64,000 nucleotides of DNA from Nocardia albiluteola. Its GTDB lineage: Bacteria; Actinomycetota; Actinomycetes; Mycobacteriales; Mycobacteriaceae. The notes below the pieces were generated by a model that saw nothing but the letters and a program-made list of their open reading frames with translations, was not told the DNA's origin and ran no database searches. How positions within the stretch are numbered: position 1 is the stretch's first letter; every line of letters begins with the position of its first letter. This document shows, piece by piece, positions 42,535 to 51,954 of this stretch. A program made the translations under genes and the position numbers. Where the stretch lies: NCBI RefSeq assembly GCF_018860155.1, contig NZ_JAHKNI010000006.1, positions 124,001-188,000 on the forward strand, in the 5' to 3' direction.

Positions 42535-43422
42535 TCATTGGACCCATCTCCGCTGAGCGGTGAAGACCACAGAGGTCGAATACCGGTGCCCCAGCGTGTG
42601 CAGATCGTGGTCGATCTCGGCACGCAGACCGTCGAAATAGTCGATGTCGCGGCGCGCCGCCGCCGCACCCACCACGAATGCCAATTCCACATCGACTCGG
42701 CTGCCCACGGTCGAGGCCCGGACGATCGATTCCTCGAATCCGGCCCGCGCCCGAATCCGTTCGCCCAGATCCCGCAACTCATGCAGCATCGGTTCCGGCG
42801 GCGCCATGGTGAGAATCTCCCGGAAGCCCGAGCGGAACAGCCCCAGCGGAATCCACAGATAGATCAGCGATACGCCGATGACCAGGGCCGGGTCGACGAA
42901 CCGCGCGGCATACCGGTGGTCCGTCGCCTCCAGCACGGCCGCCACCCCGAACCCGGCCAGCGTCACCAGGCTCAACATCGCATCGCCCATCCATTCCGCG
43001 GCCTCGGCCCGCACCAGCGCCGAATCGCCGCGTGCCGCGCGGCGCAGCGCCAGCGCGACGACGACGCTCGCCAGCGACGCGGTCACCGCGTACGCCAGCG
43101 CCGAGGACACCGAAACAGCTCGCCCGCCGTGAAAGATCTCCCGCGCGGCATTGACCGACCCGTAAACACACAGTCCTGCCAGCGCCGTCGATTTGACCAC
43201 GACGGCGATCGATTCCCAGATCTCCCGCCCCCACGGATATCGGGCGTCCGCACCCTTGTCCGCGGTATGCCGGGCCCCGATCGCGAAGCCCGACAACGCG
43301 ATGCTGACCAACGAATACAACCCGTCGAAAACGATCATCTGCGATCCCGCCGCGATCCCCCAGAGCAGCGACACCACGACGAAGAACACCGAAGCCCACA
43401 GCGAGAACATCAGCGCGCGCAT
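42535..43422 (-). CDS. Cation diffusion facilitator-type transporter (COG3965-like)
   Basis: 295 residues with five to six membrane segments (MFSLWASVFFVVVSLLWGIA; YLWIPLGLF) and a C-terminal cytosolic domain. The membrane metal-site positions read VFDGLYSLVSI in the second helix and EWMGDAMLSLV in the fifth, so Glu/Asp stand where His/Asp are usual, hinting at altered metal choice. I chose the ATG at 43422; the frame is open further upstream without family similarity. Convergent with the hydrolase gene. Confidence 0.82.
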   Translation of the reverse strand: MRALMFSLWASVFFVVVSLLWGIAAGSQMIVFDGLYSLVSIALSGFAIGARHTADKGADARYPWGREIWESIAVVVKSTALAGLCVYGSVNAAREIFHGGRAVSVSSALAYAVTASLASVVVALALRRAARGDSALVRAEAAEWMGDAMLSLVTLAGFGVAAVLEATDHRYAARFVDPALVIGVSLIYLWIPLGLFRSGFREILTMAPPEPMLHELRDLGERIRARAGFEESIVRASTVGSRVDVELAFVVGAAAARRDIDYFDGLRAEIDHDLHTLGHRYSTSVVFTAQRRWVQ

Positions 43423-43528
43423 GAACCGAACGCTACGACCTGCCACGATTCCCCGGCATGAACATTCACGTCTCGGTACGGTCACGCCCGCGCGGACCTG
43501 CATGACCGGGCCGCGGTGAGCCCGTCGC

Positions 43529-45781
43529 CTACTTCCACCACGGCAGCGCGCGCTGGCGTGCCAATTCGTCGGCGGCCTCCACCAACTCGGCCAGGTGTGG
43601 GTTGACGTGCTGGATGTGCTGCTCCACCCACAGGGTGCACGGCAGCACCGAGACCGAGGCCGACGCCGCGATGGTGTCCAGCTCCGGCGGGACCAGCGAG
43701 GCGGCCGGCAGCGGGGCACGACCGACCAGGCTGTCACCCAATTCGTCGAACCAGAGCGCCAATTGGGCGGATTGGCCGTGCAGGGCCTGGCTCACCGGGT
43801 CCGGTTCGGCGTCGGGATGGGGCAGACCGGCCAATGATTGGGCGGTCAGGCGCAGCCGGGTCGTGCCGGTCACGAGGCGCCAGAGATGTTCGCGCGGCAT
43901 GCGTTTGGTGCCACGCTCGGCCAGGTAGCCGCGGACCGCCTCCTCCAGGCGCATATCAGCGGTGAGCGCGCGGCCCTTGTCGGGCGGCGAGTTGCGCATC
44001 CCCAGTGCCCATTCCACCGCACCGGCCAGATAATGCCCGCCCTGATGGAACGCGTCGGACAGGTCGTCGCGCACGATCTGCCCCGCCCCGCGCGGCCAGA
44101 ACAGCGCTCCCACAACCACACTGACGAGGCAGCCGATCGCCACGTCCTGCACCCGCAGCACGCCGACCTGCCAGCCCACCGGGACGATCAGGTTGTAGAG
44201 CACCGAGACGGTCAGGGTGAAGGCGGCCTGGCCGACCGCGAAGGGCGCCACGCCGGGCGCATACGCGGCGATCAGGGAGACCACCGGCAGTGCGATCCAC
44301 ATCGCGACCGGGCCGGTTCCGATGGCCAGCAGCAGCGCCGCGCCGACCACGAATCCGAGCACCGTGCCCGCCAGCGCCCGCAAAGCCGTTGCGCCCGTGG
44401 TGGATGCGCTGGTACGCAGCACGGACATCGTGCCCAATACCACCCAGAACGCGTGCTGTACCCCGCTGATGTCCGCGACGGCGGTCGCGGCCGCCAGACC
44501 CAGCGCGCCGCGCATGGCGTTGAGGAACCACACCGAGCGCAGGCTCGCGTGCCCGAGGGTGACGCCGCCCACGGCGCTCAGAAATCCGAGACGTCGCCGC
44601 GGAGCGGGCAATTCATCCGTCGCGGAAGGAGATTCGACGGTGTAGTCCGCGAGCCCGGCGACAGTGAGGGTCTGCAGGGCCGCGGTGCGCGCCCCGAGGC
44701 CGATCGTGCGGGCATGGAAGGAGACGTCCACGGCGTCGGCGTAATCGGGCCGTCCGATATCCATGTGGCGCAGCGTGGTGACGCTCTCGTCCAGCGCACG
44801 CTCCAGGCGTTCGAGATCGGCGGTGACCCGCGGGCCGTCCCCGGAGCCGTCCAGCAGTCCCGCCACATCCCGCAGCACCGTGGCGGTCGTGACGAACAGC
44901 GCCTGCTCCACGTCGATCTGGATGGTGAGGTCGGCATGCTCGCTCAGGCAGTCGTCCATTACGCTGGCGATCCACTCGAGCATGCCGACCATTGCCGTCA
45001 ACGCCTGGTCGGCCGCGGTGAGCCCGGTGGGCCGGTTCGGCCCGGAATTGAACTGTTCCAGCAGCCGGTGCTTGGCCTCGATCGCCGCCACCCTGGCCGC
45101 CTGGGCTGTGGTCTGGGATGCCGTCGGCTCGGATTGCACCGCGAGGGCACCGGATTCGGTCACGCCGCGGCCCTGCGCGGCCGTGGCGGTGAGCGCGGAC
45201 GCCTCGCAATCCGCCAGCGCCGCGTCCAGCCGGTCGGCCAGCGCGCGCGCCAGTGTCGCCGCGGCCGCGCGCACCCCATCGCTGTTCGGTCGTGGCGAGA
45301 TGAGCAGCACCGCGGCGGTTCCCACGATCGAGGCCAGCCACCAGCCCGCCAGCCGCGACGGGATCGCCTCGATCGCGCCGGGGGAGGCGGCGGGCAGCAC
45401 GAACGCGAGCAGCGCGGCCGTCCCGCCGGCCGCCACATTCGGCCCGATCACCCCGGAGAACAGCACCGCGAACCCGACCACCAGCGTGACCACCACCGCG
45501 AGCCACACGATGGTGTGCACCGCGGTGCCGATCGCCAGCAGCACACTGCCCACCACCGCAAGCCCGAGGTGGCCCAGCAGCTTATCCCTGCGGCTGCCCC
45601 CGAACGAGGCCATGACCAGCGTGGCGAAACCGCCGAACGCCGCGAAGGTCGCCATATCCATGTTGCCGATTGCCTTGGCGGTCAAGGCGAATAGTCCCGG
45701 AACGACGAGGGCGGCGCGGAGTGCCCGCAATGCGGCGGGCATCGACCACAGCCGCGCCACCCGGGCGCGCAGTTCGATCAT
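43529..45781 (-). CDS. FUSC-family inner membrane exporter (aromatic acid exporter-like)
   Basis: 750 residues with two blocks of hydrophobic helices, at about residues 20-170 and 400-560, separated by a long soluble region with helical repeats, and a soluble C-terminus. This layout matches the FUSC/AaeB group. ALRAALVVPGLFALTAKAIG opens the first block, FWVVLGTMSVLRTSASTTG the second. It may export aromatic or amphipathic compounds; the substrate is unknown. It is divergent from a small secreted protein gene. Confidence 0.85.
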   Translation of the reverse strand: MIELRARVARLWSMPAALRALRAALVVPGLFALTAKAIGNMDMATFAAFGGFATLVMASFGGSRRDKLLGHLGLAVVGSVLLAIGTAVHTIVWLAVVVTLVVGFAVLFSGVIGPNVAAGGTAALLAFVLPAASPGAIEAIPSRLAGWWLASIVGTAAVLLISPRPNSDGVRAAAATLARALADRLDAALADCEASALTATAAQGRGVTESGALAVQSEPTASQTTAQAARVAAIEAKHRLLEQFNSGPNRPTGLTAADQALTAMVGMLEWIASVMDDCLSEHADLTIQIDVEQALFVTTATVLRDVAGLLDGSGDGPRVTADLERLERALDESVTTLRHMDIGRPDYADAVDVSFHARTIGLGARTAALQTLTVAGLADYTVESPSATDELPAPRRRLGFLSAVGGVTLGHASLRSVWFLNAMRGALGLAAATAVADISGVQHAFWVVLGTMSVLRTSASTTGATALRALAGTVLGFVVGAALLLAIGTGPVAMWIALPVVSLIAAYAPGVAPFAVGQAAFTLTVSVLYNLIVPVGWQVGVLRVQDVAIGCLVSVVVGALFWPRGAGQIVRDDLSDAFHQGGHYLAGAVEWALGMRNSPPDKGRALTADMRLEEAVRGYLAERGTKRMPREHLWRLVTGTTRLRLTAQSLAGLPHPDAEPDPVSQALHGQSAQLALWFDELGDSLVGRAPLPAASLVPPELDTIAASASVSVLPCTLWVEQHIQHVNPHLAELVEAADELARQRALPWWK

Positions 45782-45960
45782 GCGCCTACATTACGGGCGC
45801 GCGCCGGTCGGCGGCATGCTGTGGGCGTCGTGAATTCCCCCTGCCCGCGCGCCACGATCCGCGGCCCCGCCATTCCATGAAAGCAACAACCGGCGATCTT
45901 CTCCGTCGGCCCCGGTAATCTCGGCCCCCGATCATCGTGTCGTCGTCGAGAGTGCTGCCC

Positions 45961-46227
45961 ATGCGTATGCGCAAACCCCTGATGGGATTGGTCGTGCTGG
46001 CCGGATTCACCGCCTTGACCGCGGTGGCGCCCGCACAGGCCCAGGAATATCCGCACCCACCGGAGGTCCCGCAGAACTTCACCTGTGCCGCCCAGGGCTG
46101 GGCCGGACATGCGCTGGCGCCGATGACCCTCCAGGTCCCGGGCGACACGTACGACGCCGCGCGCCGGGCACAGGTCCTGTGGCGTGGCAAGGCGAAGTAC
46201 GCAACCATCGCCTGCACCGCGAGCTGA
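45961..46227 (+). CDS. Small secreted protein of unknown function
   Basis: 88 residues. MRMRKPLMGLVVLAGFTALT is a signal peptide with a likely cleavage after APAQAQ, leaving about 60 residues with two cysteines (FTCAAQG and IACTAS) that can form one disulfide. A GTG eight codons upstream (45937) would only lengthen the signal. Not recognised. Confidence 0.65.
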   Translation: MRMRKPLMGLVVLAGFTALTAVAPAQAQEYPHPPEVPQNFTCAAQGWAGHALAPMTLQVPGDTYDAARRAQVLWRGKAKYATIACTAS

Positions 46228-46277
46228 CCGAGGGCCTATCCCGGCTGCACCCCGAGCTGAACCCAGGGACCTATCCG

Positions 46278-46303
46278 GTTTCCGGCGGCACAGCACCGGA
46301 AAC
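46278..46303. terminator. Hairpin between convergent genes
   Basis: GTTTCCGG (46278-46285) and CCGGAAAC (46296-46303) are perfect arms around a ten-base loop, between the small secreted protein gene and the convergent MFS gene. Confidence 0.55.
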
Positions 46304-46361
46304 GTCGGGCCGGCATGGTAATAACGGTCGGCAGCGCGGGCCGCTGAGTAGCGCATCCCGC

Positions 46362-47537
46362 CTACCTCGTGTTGCGATCCCCGGCCGGCAGCAGGAACCC
46401 GAGCACGATCGCGACGATCGGCACGAAGCAGAGCGTGGTCAGCACCGCCTGCGGTCCGTACCGATCGGCGATCATGCCCAGCACGGGCACGAACAGCCCG
46501 CCCGCGCTCACCGCGAGACCCAGGGTGACCCCCGACGCGGTGCCGGGGCGCGACGGCAGATAGTCCTGACCGAGCTTGACCAGCACCGCGAACGGAATGT
46601 TCACCGTGACACCGGCGATGGCCGCCGCCGCCAGGGCGAGGTGCGAATCCGGGATCGCGCGCAACGCCACCAGCGCGGGCAGGGCCGCGATACCGCCGAT
46701 GTGGATCGTGCGCAGCATGCCGAACCGGTCGGCGAGACGGCCGCCGAGCAGCGTGCCGCCGACGCCGCCGACGAGGAAGCAGGTCAGGGCGGCGCCGCCG
46801 AGCTCGCGGGACGCGCCCAGATACCTGATCCAATACAGCGCGATGAAGGTGTTCGTGCCGAAGGTGATGATCGAGCGCACGACGGCGAACGCCGTCAGCC
46901 CGAGGAACGGCAGCCACCGATCGCGCCCGCCGGCGGCGGCGTAGGTCCGTGCTGCGAGCACATACCGACGCTGATAGCGCCACAGCACGAACCCCATCAG
47001 GACCGCCGGCGGTAGGAACAGCGCCGTCGCGCCGACCCCGAGCGACACCAGCGCCGGAGTCGCCAGCGCCGGTGCGAGAAAGAAGCCCACGCTGCCGCCC
47101 GCGGCGAACAGGCTCATCCCCGACGCGCTGTCGCCCGCGTCGCGGCGGGCATCGCGGCCCGCCGCCGGATGGAAGGCTGCGACACCGATTCCCGACAGCA
47201 GCAACAGGATCCACACGATCGGATAGGCCGGTGCGAGCCCGGACAGCCCGGCGCCGACCCCGGCGAGCGTCAACCCTGCCGGCGCCATCCACAACAGTGC
47301 CCGCCGATCGACGGCGATGCCCAGAATCGGTTGCGGCAGTGCGCTTCCCAGCGTGGCTGCGAGCGCGAGCCCGGAGGCGGCGGTATAGGAATAACCACGC
47401 TCCAGCACGAAGAACGGCACGCTCGCGGGGACGATGCCCTGATAGAAGTCGTCGACCGCGTGCGCAATCATCCAGTACCGCATGCGTTTCCAGGCGGACG
47501 GACGGTCGATCCGGACGGTCGAGATATTGATGGTCAC
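46362..47537 (-). CDS. MFS transporter (fosmidomycin-resistance-like)
   Basis: 391 residues, twelve predicted helices. AHAVDDFYQGIVPASVPFFV at the start, the GIAVDRR loop, and GGTLLGGRLADRFGM in the middle loop are MFS signatures; HAVDDFYQG resembles the Fsr group. The GTG start follows AAAGGAG. It is divergent from an AraC-type regulator, which probably controls it as in other exporter/AraC pairs. A much longer open frame reads through the regulator in antisense and was rejected. Confidence 0.85.
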   Translation of the reverse strand: MTINISTVRIDRPSAWKRMRYWMIAHAVDDFYQGIVPASVPFFVLERGYSYTAASGLALAATLGSALPQPILGIAVDRRALLWMAPAGLTLAGVGAGLSGLAPAYPIVWILLLLSGIGVAAFHPAAGRDARRDAGDSASGMSLFAAGGSVGFFLAPALATPALVSLGVGATALFLPPAVLMGFVLWRYQRRYVLAARTYAAAGGRDRWLPFLGLTAFAVVRSIITFGTNTFIALYWIRYLGASRELGGAALTCFLVGGVGGTLLGGRLADRFGMLRTIHIGGIAALPALVALRAIPDSHLALAAAAIAGVTVNIPFAVLVKLGQDYLPSRPGTASGVTLGLAVSAGGLFVPVLGMIADRYGPQAVLTTLCFVPIVAIVLGFLLPAGDRNTR

Positions 47538-47612
47538 TGCCGCGGCTCCTTTCGTTCCACAGCAGAGCCTAGGAACGGAGCGGGCGACGGGCTTCCGATA
47601 ATATGCCAGAAT

Positions 47613-48503
47613 ATGTCGATAATCAGCCATCGCCCCGCTCGGCCCGCGGTGGCGATGGATCTGCCCGCCGGTTTCCGGTTCGAGCGTCATATGCACGACA
47701 ACCATCAGCTTGTGTACATGAGCTCGGGCGCGTCCGAGGTGCGGACCGATGCGGGCAGCTGGATCGCCCCGCCCGACCGGGCGATCTGGATACCCGCGGG
47801 CTGCCCGCACGCGCACCGCTTCCACGGCCCGACCTCGTTCCACTCCATGGGCTTCGCGACGAATCTGATCCGAGGCCGGACGTCGCCGGTCGTCCTCGCC
47901 GTCACGCCTCTGGCCCGCGAGCTGATCATCGCCTGTTCGACCGCCGATCTGCCGGACCCCGCCCACCTGCCCCGTCCGGAGGACCTGCCCGACGGAGGGC
48001 ACTACTCCGACTCGGCCGAGCCGGCACACACCTCTCCCGCGGACGAGCCGGCCGATGAGCAGCCGGCGCTGCCCGCCCCGGAACTCGCGCGCATGCGCCG
48101 CGTTCTGCTCGACCAGTTGCGACGCTGCCCCGAGCAGCCGCTCCGGCGGCCCGTCGCGGTCGATCCGCGCCTGCGTGATGTGTGCGACCTCGTCGAGGCC
48201 GACCTGACACAGGTGTGGACGCTGGCCGCGCTCGGTCGCCGCGCCGGCGTCGCCGAACGCACCCTCAGCCGGCTGTTCCGCACCGAGTTCGCGATGACCT
48301 ATCCGCAGTGGCGTACCCAGCTGCGGCTCTATCACGCCACCCAACTCCTGGCCGAGGGCGCATCGGTGACGACGGTCGCGCACCGGTGCGGCTGGGCGAC
48401 GCCGAGCGCGTTCATCGATGTGTATCGCCAGGTGCTCGGTGACACCCCCGGCCGTTATCGCGCGGCCGTCGCCCGGCCGCCGCGCGATGCGACGCAGATC
48501 TGA
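47613..48503 (+). CDS. AraC-family regulator with N-terminal cupin domain
   Basis: 296 residues. The cupin-like sensor contains HDNHQLVYMSSG and PPDRAIWIPAGCPHAH; an acidic, proline-rich insert follows (residues 115-145), then two HTH motifs (WTLAALGRRAGVAERTLSRL and GASVTTVAHRCGWATPSAF). The arrangement with the divergent MFS gene resembles NimR-type regulators of drug exporters. The ATG lies after the direct repeat ATATGCC...ATATGTC, a possible binding site overlapping the start. Confidence 0.83.
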   Translation: MSIISHRPARPAVAMDLPAGFRFERHMHDNHQLVYMSSGASEVRTDAGSWIAPPDRAIWIPAGCPHAHRFHGPTSFHSMGFATNLIRGRTSPVVLAVTPLARELIIACSTADLPDPAHLPRPEDLPDGGHYSDSAEPAHTSPADEPADEQPALPAPELARMRRVLLDQLRRCPEQPLRRPVAVDPRLRDVCDLVEADLTQVWTLAALGRRAGVAERTLSRLFRTEFAMTYPQWRTQLRLYHATQLLAEGASVTTVAHRCGWATPSAFIDVYRQVLGDTPGRYRAAVARPPRDATQI

Positions 48504-48704
48504 AATGGCATCTGCCACGCCGGGTTGCCCTCGGCATGCCAGGTGCGGTGCGGATCCGGGTGCGCCCCCTGGAGCCGGGTCGACGAACGGCCGTCGTGTG
48601 TCCTCGGCGTACTCGGGTGCGCGACGGCATCCCGATCACCGGTCGGCTGCCGTGCCGACGGCGAATTCCGGCCAACCGGGCCGGCTATCGGCAAGATGGT
48701 CGGT

Positions 48705-49124
48705 ATGACTGACTGGAATGCGAATATCATCAGCGAGTTTCGGGAGAACCAGGGCCGCGTCGGCGGGGGCTTCGAGGGCGCGCCGTTGCTGGTGCTGCAT
48801 CACCGCGGCCGTAAGAGCGGACGGGACCTCGAGATCCCGTTGGTGTATCTGCCCGATGAGCAGGACGCGGATCTGATCTACATCTTCGCGACCAAGGGCG
48901 GCGCACCAACCCATCCGGAGTGGTACCACAACCTCGTCGCGGCCGGGAAGGCGCAAATCGAGCGCGGCACCGAGTCGTATCCGGTGACCGTGGCCGAGGT
49001 GACGGGCCCGGATCGCGATCGGATCTACGGCGAGCAGGCGTCCCGTATGGCCAACTTCGCCGAATACGACGAGAAGACCAGGGGAATTCGCACGATCCCG
49101 GTCGTGGCGCTGCGCCGCGCGTAG
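48705..49124 (+). CDS. Deazaflavin (F420)-dependent nitroreductase-family protein (Ddn-like)
   Basis: 139 residues: NANIISEFRENQGRVGGGFE, LLVLHHRGRKSGRDLEIPLVY, PTHPEWYHNLVAAG and DEKTRGIRTIPVVALRR (in parts) match the F420H2-dependent quinone reductase family that includes mycobacterial Ddn. It should reduce quinones or other small oxidants with F420H2 at the membrane or in the cytosol. The ATG at 48705 was chosen by family start; another ATG lies three codons upstream. Confidence 0.88.
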   Translation: MTDWNANIISEFRENQGRVGGGFEGAPLLVLHHRGRKSGRDLEIPLVYLPDEQDADLIYIFATKGGAPTHPEWYHNLVAAGKAQIERGTESYPVTVAEVTGPDRDRIYGEQASRMANFAEYDEKTRGIRTIPVVALRRA

Positions 49125-49178
49125 TCCGGCGCGAGGCCGCCGCCTCGGCGCATCCGATGCCCCGAGTGCGGCGGCCGA

Positions 49179-49601
49179 TCAATAGGGCAACGGCGAATTG
49201 GCCGCGACCCAGGCCTTTTCGGCGTCGGTGCCGGTCCCGGGCGGCCACAGCCCCTCGATCATCCACAGGTCGCGCGGGGTCTCGTCGACATGGAATTCCC
49301 AGTGCAGACCGCGATCTCGCGTGTAGGGGAGCAGGATCGCATTGAGGCGCTCGGCCATCCGGATGCGCTGCTGATCATCGTCGAGATGACGCGCGATGTG
49401 GGCGACGTCGATGCGCACGGTGTCGCCCGTGGGCTTGCCGCCGACATAGAAATTCGACGGGGTGATCTCGTGGAACAGGACGACGACGTAGAACTCCGGA
49501 AGGCCCACTCTCGAGTAGATGCGGGTGATGTCGGCGGCGAAATCCTGCTTGTCCTGCTCGGAATATACCCCGGCCGGGTGATGGATATTCCACAGCGGCA
49601 T
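49179..49601 (-). CDS. Tautomerase-superfamily protein (cis-CaaD-like)
   Basis: 140 residues. Met is followed by Pro (MPLWNIHHPAGVYSEQDK), which after Met removal gives the N-terminal proline base of the superfamily. Its length and the segments PSNFYVGGKPTGDT and LHWEFHVDETPRDLWMIEG fit the cis-3-chloroacrylic acid dehalogenase-like group. The His28 of cis-CaaD is Tyr here (RIYSRVG), so dehalogenase activity is doubtful. It is downstream of an SDR gene on the same strand. Confidence 0.82.
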   Translation of the reverse strand: MPLWNIHHPAGVYSEQDKQDFAADITRIYSRVGLPEFYVVVLFHEITPSNFYVGGKPTGDTVRIDVAHIARHLDDDQQRIRMAERLNAILLPYTRDRGLHWEFHVDETPRDLWMIEGLWPPGTGTDAEKAWVAANSPLPY

Positions 49602-49650
49602 GACGAATCCTCTTGTCTCGGTGTCTGTTTCGGTGGATGAATGGGCTGCG

Positions 49651-50352
49651 TCAGCGGCCGATCGAGAGGGCGAGGTTCTCCACCGGCCCCGACAGGGCAG
49701 CCTTCACCCGCCTGGTCAGCTCGTCGACCAGGACCTCGTTCTCGCCCTTCTCCAATCCATCGGCCACCGCCTCGGCGACCGCCCGCGGGCTGATCTTGTC
49801 CGCGGTCAGGTTCTTGACCATGTCGGTGTCGGCGAAGCCCAGATGCACGCCCATCACCTGCGTTCCCTGCCCGGCCAGCTCGATGCGCAGGGAGTTGGTC
49901 AGCGACCAGATCGCGGCCTTGGACGCCCCGTAGGCGGCGGACCCGGCGCCCCACGACAGCACCGAATGGATATCGACCAGCGCGCCACCGCCGTTGGCGC
50001 CGAGGATCGGCGCGAATGCCTGCGCGATGCGCAGCGGTCCGAAGACGTTGGTGTCGAACGTCGCTACGACGTCGGCGATATCGGCGCTCAGTAGCGGCGC
50101 CGGGCGCAGCAGGCCCGCGTTGTTGACGACGATGTTCACATCGGTCGCGCGCGCGGCGACGGTGGCGACCGAATCGGGGTCGGTGACCTCGAGGGGCAGT
50201 GGCACGATGCGCGCGTCATCGCTGTCGGCGGGCCGTCGCGCGGTGGCGTAGACCTTCGTCGCGCCACGCCGCAGCAGTTCCTCGACGAATGCGCGGCCCA
50301 GGCCGCGCTGTCCGCCCGTGACGAGCGCGGTGGCGCCTTCGATGCTGGTCAT
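49651..50352 (-). CDS. SDR-family oxidoreductase
   Basis: 233 residues: LVTGGQRGLGRAFVEELL, IVVNNAGLLRPAPLL and the active site AAYGASKAAIWSLTN with catalytic Tyr and Lys. The ATG follows AAAGGA. It is divergent from a TetR gene; an AATAGAT/ATCTATT inverted repeat lies between them. It is co-directional with the tautomerase gene 49 bases downstream, probably in one operon. Confidence 0.88.
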   Translation of the reverse strand: MTSIEGATALVTGGQRGLGRAFVEELLRRGATKVYATARRPADSDDARIVPLPLEVTDPDSVATVAARATDVNIVVNNAGLLRPAPLLSADIADVVATFDTNVFGPLRIAQAFAPILGANGGGALVDIHSVLSWGAGSAAYGASKAAIWSLTNSLRIELAGQGTQVMGVHLGFADTDMVKNLTADKISPRAVAEAVADGLEKGENEVLVDELTRRVKAALSGPVENLALSIGR

Positions 50353-50432
50353 CCTGAGTCCTTTCGATGTGATCGGGCGCTCGCGGCGACGCGGATTCGG
50401 CCCGATCCGGCGATGTGCGTACCCTCTACTCA

Positions 50433-50456
50433 AATAGATTATTGCCATCATCTATT
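50433..50456. promoter_or_regulatory. Inverted repeat operator between SDR and TetR genes
   Basis: AATAGAT (50433-50439) and ATCTATT (50450-50456) are perfect 7-bp arms with a ten-base spacer, in an AT-rich patch that stands out from the GC-rich background. Confidence 0.7.
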
Positions 50457-50501
50457 CCGATGCGCAAGACTGGAGACAGAGAGCCGAGGAAAGGGGACCA
50501 C

Positions 50502-51083
50502 ATGCCGCGATCGTCCCGAGCGCAGGCGGAAGTACATCGCAAGGAGGTCCTGGACGCGGCCTCGGCGCTGGTCCGGCGCGAGGGCGTCGGCGGCGTCACC
50601 GTGCCCGAGGTGATGGCCGCGGCCGGGCTCACCCACGGTGGGTTCTACCGGCACTTCAAGTCCAAGGAAGATCTTGTGGCGCAGGCATGTTCGGCGGCCA
50701 ACGCGGAGAAGGAACGCGAACGCGAGCAGATCCGCGCGGCCGGTCCGGACGAACCCGCCGCGCGCCGCGTATTCATCGAGCGATACCTGTCCACCCCGCA
50801 TCGCGACACCCCGGGGCAGGGCTGTGGGATCGCCGCGCTGGCGGGGGATGTCGCGCGTGCCGAGCCCGGCAGCCCGCTGCGCGAGGCCTACCTCGACGGC
50901 GTGCACGGAATCCTGGACGACCTGGCCAAGTTCGACGAAAATCGTTCCGGCGGTGCCGATCGCGACCATCTCGTCGAGCTCGCCGTGCTCGCGGGCGCGT
51001 TGATGTTGTCCCGGGCGACCGCGGACGATGAGCTGTCCGAACGAATCCTGGCCGCCGCCAAGGACTTCCTCATCGACGGCTGA
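50502..51083 (+). CDS. TetR-family regulator
   Basis: 193 residues from the ATG after AAAGGGG. It has VLDAASALVRREGVGGVTVP and the recognition region LTHGGFYRHFKSKEDLVAQA; the C-terminus (GQGCGIAALAGDVARA) resembles the TetR_C group of small-molecule sensors. Likely represses the divergent SDR/tautomerase operon. Confidence 0.87.
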   Translation: MPRSSRAQAEVHRKEVLDAASALVRREGVGGVTVPEVMAAAGLTHGGFYRHFKSKEDLVAQACSAANAEKEREREQIRAAGPDEPAARRVFIERYLSTPHRDTPGQGCGIAALAGDVARAEPGSPLREAYLDGVHGILDDLAKFDENRSGGADRDHLVELAVLAGALMLSRATADDELSERILAAAKDFLIDG

Positions 51084-51205
51084 GTATCGACTCGACCCGC
51101 CGCGGCGGATTCAGCCAGATGTTCGCCCGCGGGCCTCGGCCTTCGCGCGACCTTGCTCCGTGATCGGATATGCCGTGCTCGATGCCCCGCTGACTTCCGC
51201 GACCC

Positions 51206-51242
51206 GATCCGTCAGGCGCCACTGTGGCGCCGGTGACGGATC
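51206..51242. terminator. Two-part hairpin terminator between convergent TetR genes
   Basis: GATCCGTC (51206-51213) pairs with GACGGATC (51235-51242), and inside it GGCGCCAC pairs with GTGGCGCC around a single T. The right arm overlaps the stop codon of the minus-strand TetR gene. Confidence 0.65.
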
Positions 51243-51912
51243 AGTGCCCCGATCGCATTGCCGCACCTAATGTTTCGTCGTCGATAGCCGGCCCGGACAG
51301 GGGATGGGCGGCGCCGCTGCGAAGCCCGTCGAGCAGCACGCCCATGTGCCGCCGCCAGGCCTCGGGTGCGCGCTCGCGGGCTCCGTCGGTCGCGCGCACG
51401 ACCGACCACAGCAGCAGTCCGATATCGGTCACGTCCACATCGTCGCGCAGCGCGCCGGATGCCTGCGCCCGCGCGATCACCTCGCGAAACAGCCTGTGCC
51501 CGCGCATCTTCGTGATCTCGAGGGGGCTCTCGGGCGGCAGCGAGCGCACGCAGAGGTCGGTGAATCCGCGATCGACCGCCTGCCATTGGGCCAGGGCCGT
51601 CAGGTGATCGACCAGACCCGTCCACGGGTCGGGGGCCGCGAGCGCGGCCTCGGCGCTGCGCGCCGACCGTTCGACCCGCTCGAGCATCGCCTCGCCGATC
51701 AACGCGTCGCGGGTGGGGAAGTGGTTGTAGAGCGTTCCGATGCTGACCCCGGCATCGCGCGCGATCGCGTTCAGGGAGGCGTCCAGGCCCTCGGCGGTGA
51801 ATCGGGCCCGGGCGGCGGCGATGACCTTCTCCCGGTTGTCGCGGGCGTCCCGGCGGCGCGGCCGCGCGCTGCCCGGGACCGCGTTCGTCGCCGTTCCGAC
51901 CGCCTCGACCAT
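51241..51912 (-). CDS. TetR-family regulator
   Basis: 223 residues. KVIAAARARFTAEGLDASLN and VSIGTLYNHFPTRDALIGEA form the DNA-binding domain; the C-terminal domain resembles the SbtR-like group (VDRGFTDLCVRSLPPESPL). It is divergent from an atypical SDR gene, with a 39-bp palindrome in between that almost surely is its operator. Confidence 0.88.
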   Translation of the reverse strand: MVEAVGTATNAVPGSARPRRRDARDNREKVIAAARARFTAEGLDASLNAIARDAGVSIGTLYNHFPTRDALIGEAMLERVERSARSAEAALAAPDPWTGLVDHLTALAQWQAVDRGFTDLCVRSLPPESPLEITKMRGHRLFREVIARAQASGALRDDVDVTDIGLLLWSVVRATDGARERAPEAWRRHMGVLLDGLRSGAAHPLSGPAIDDETLGAAMRSGH

Positions 51913-51954
51913 GCCTCCAGCCTAACAACTTGAACGCCCCCTCGATTTCGCGCT

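Noticed and set aside
46362..48518. A 718-codon frame apparently fusing a regulator-like part to the MFS transporter
   Set aside because: The upstream part is antisense to the AraC-type gene; the transporter begins at a GTG after AAAGGAG.
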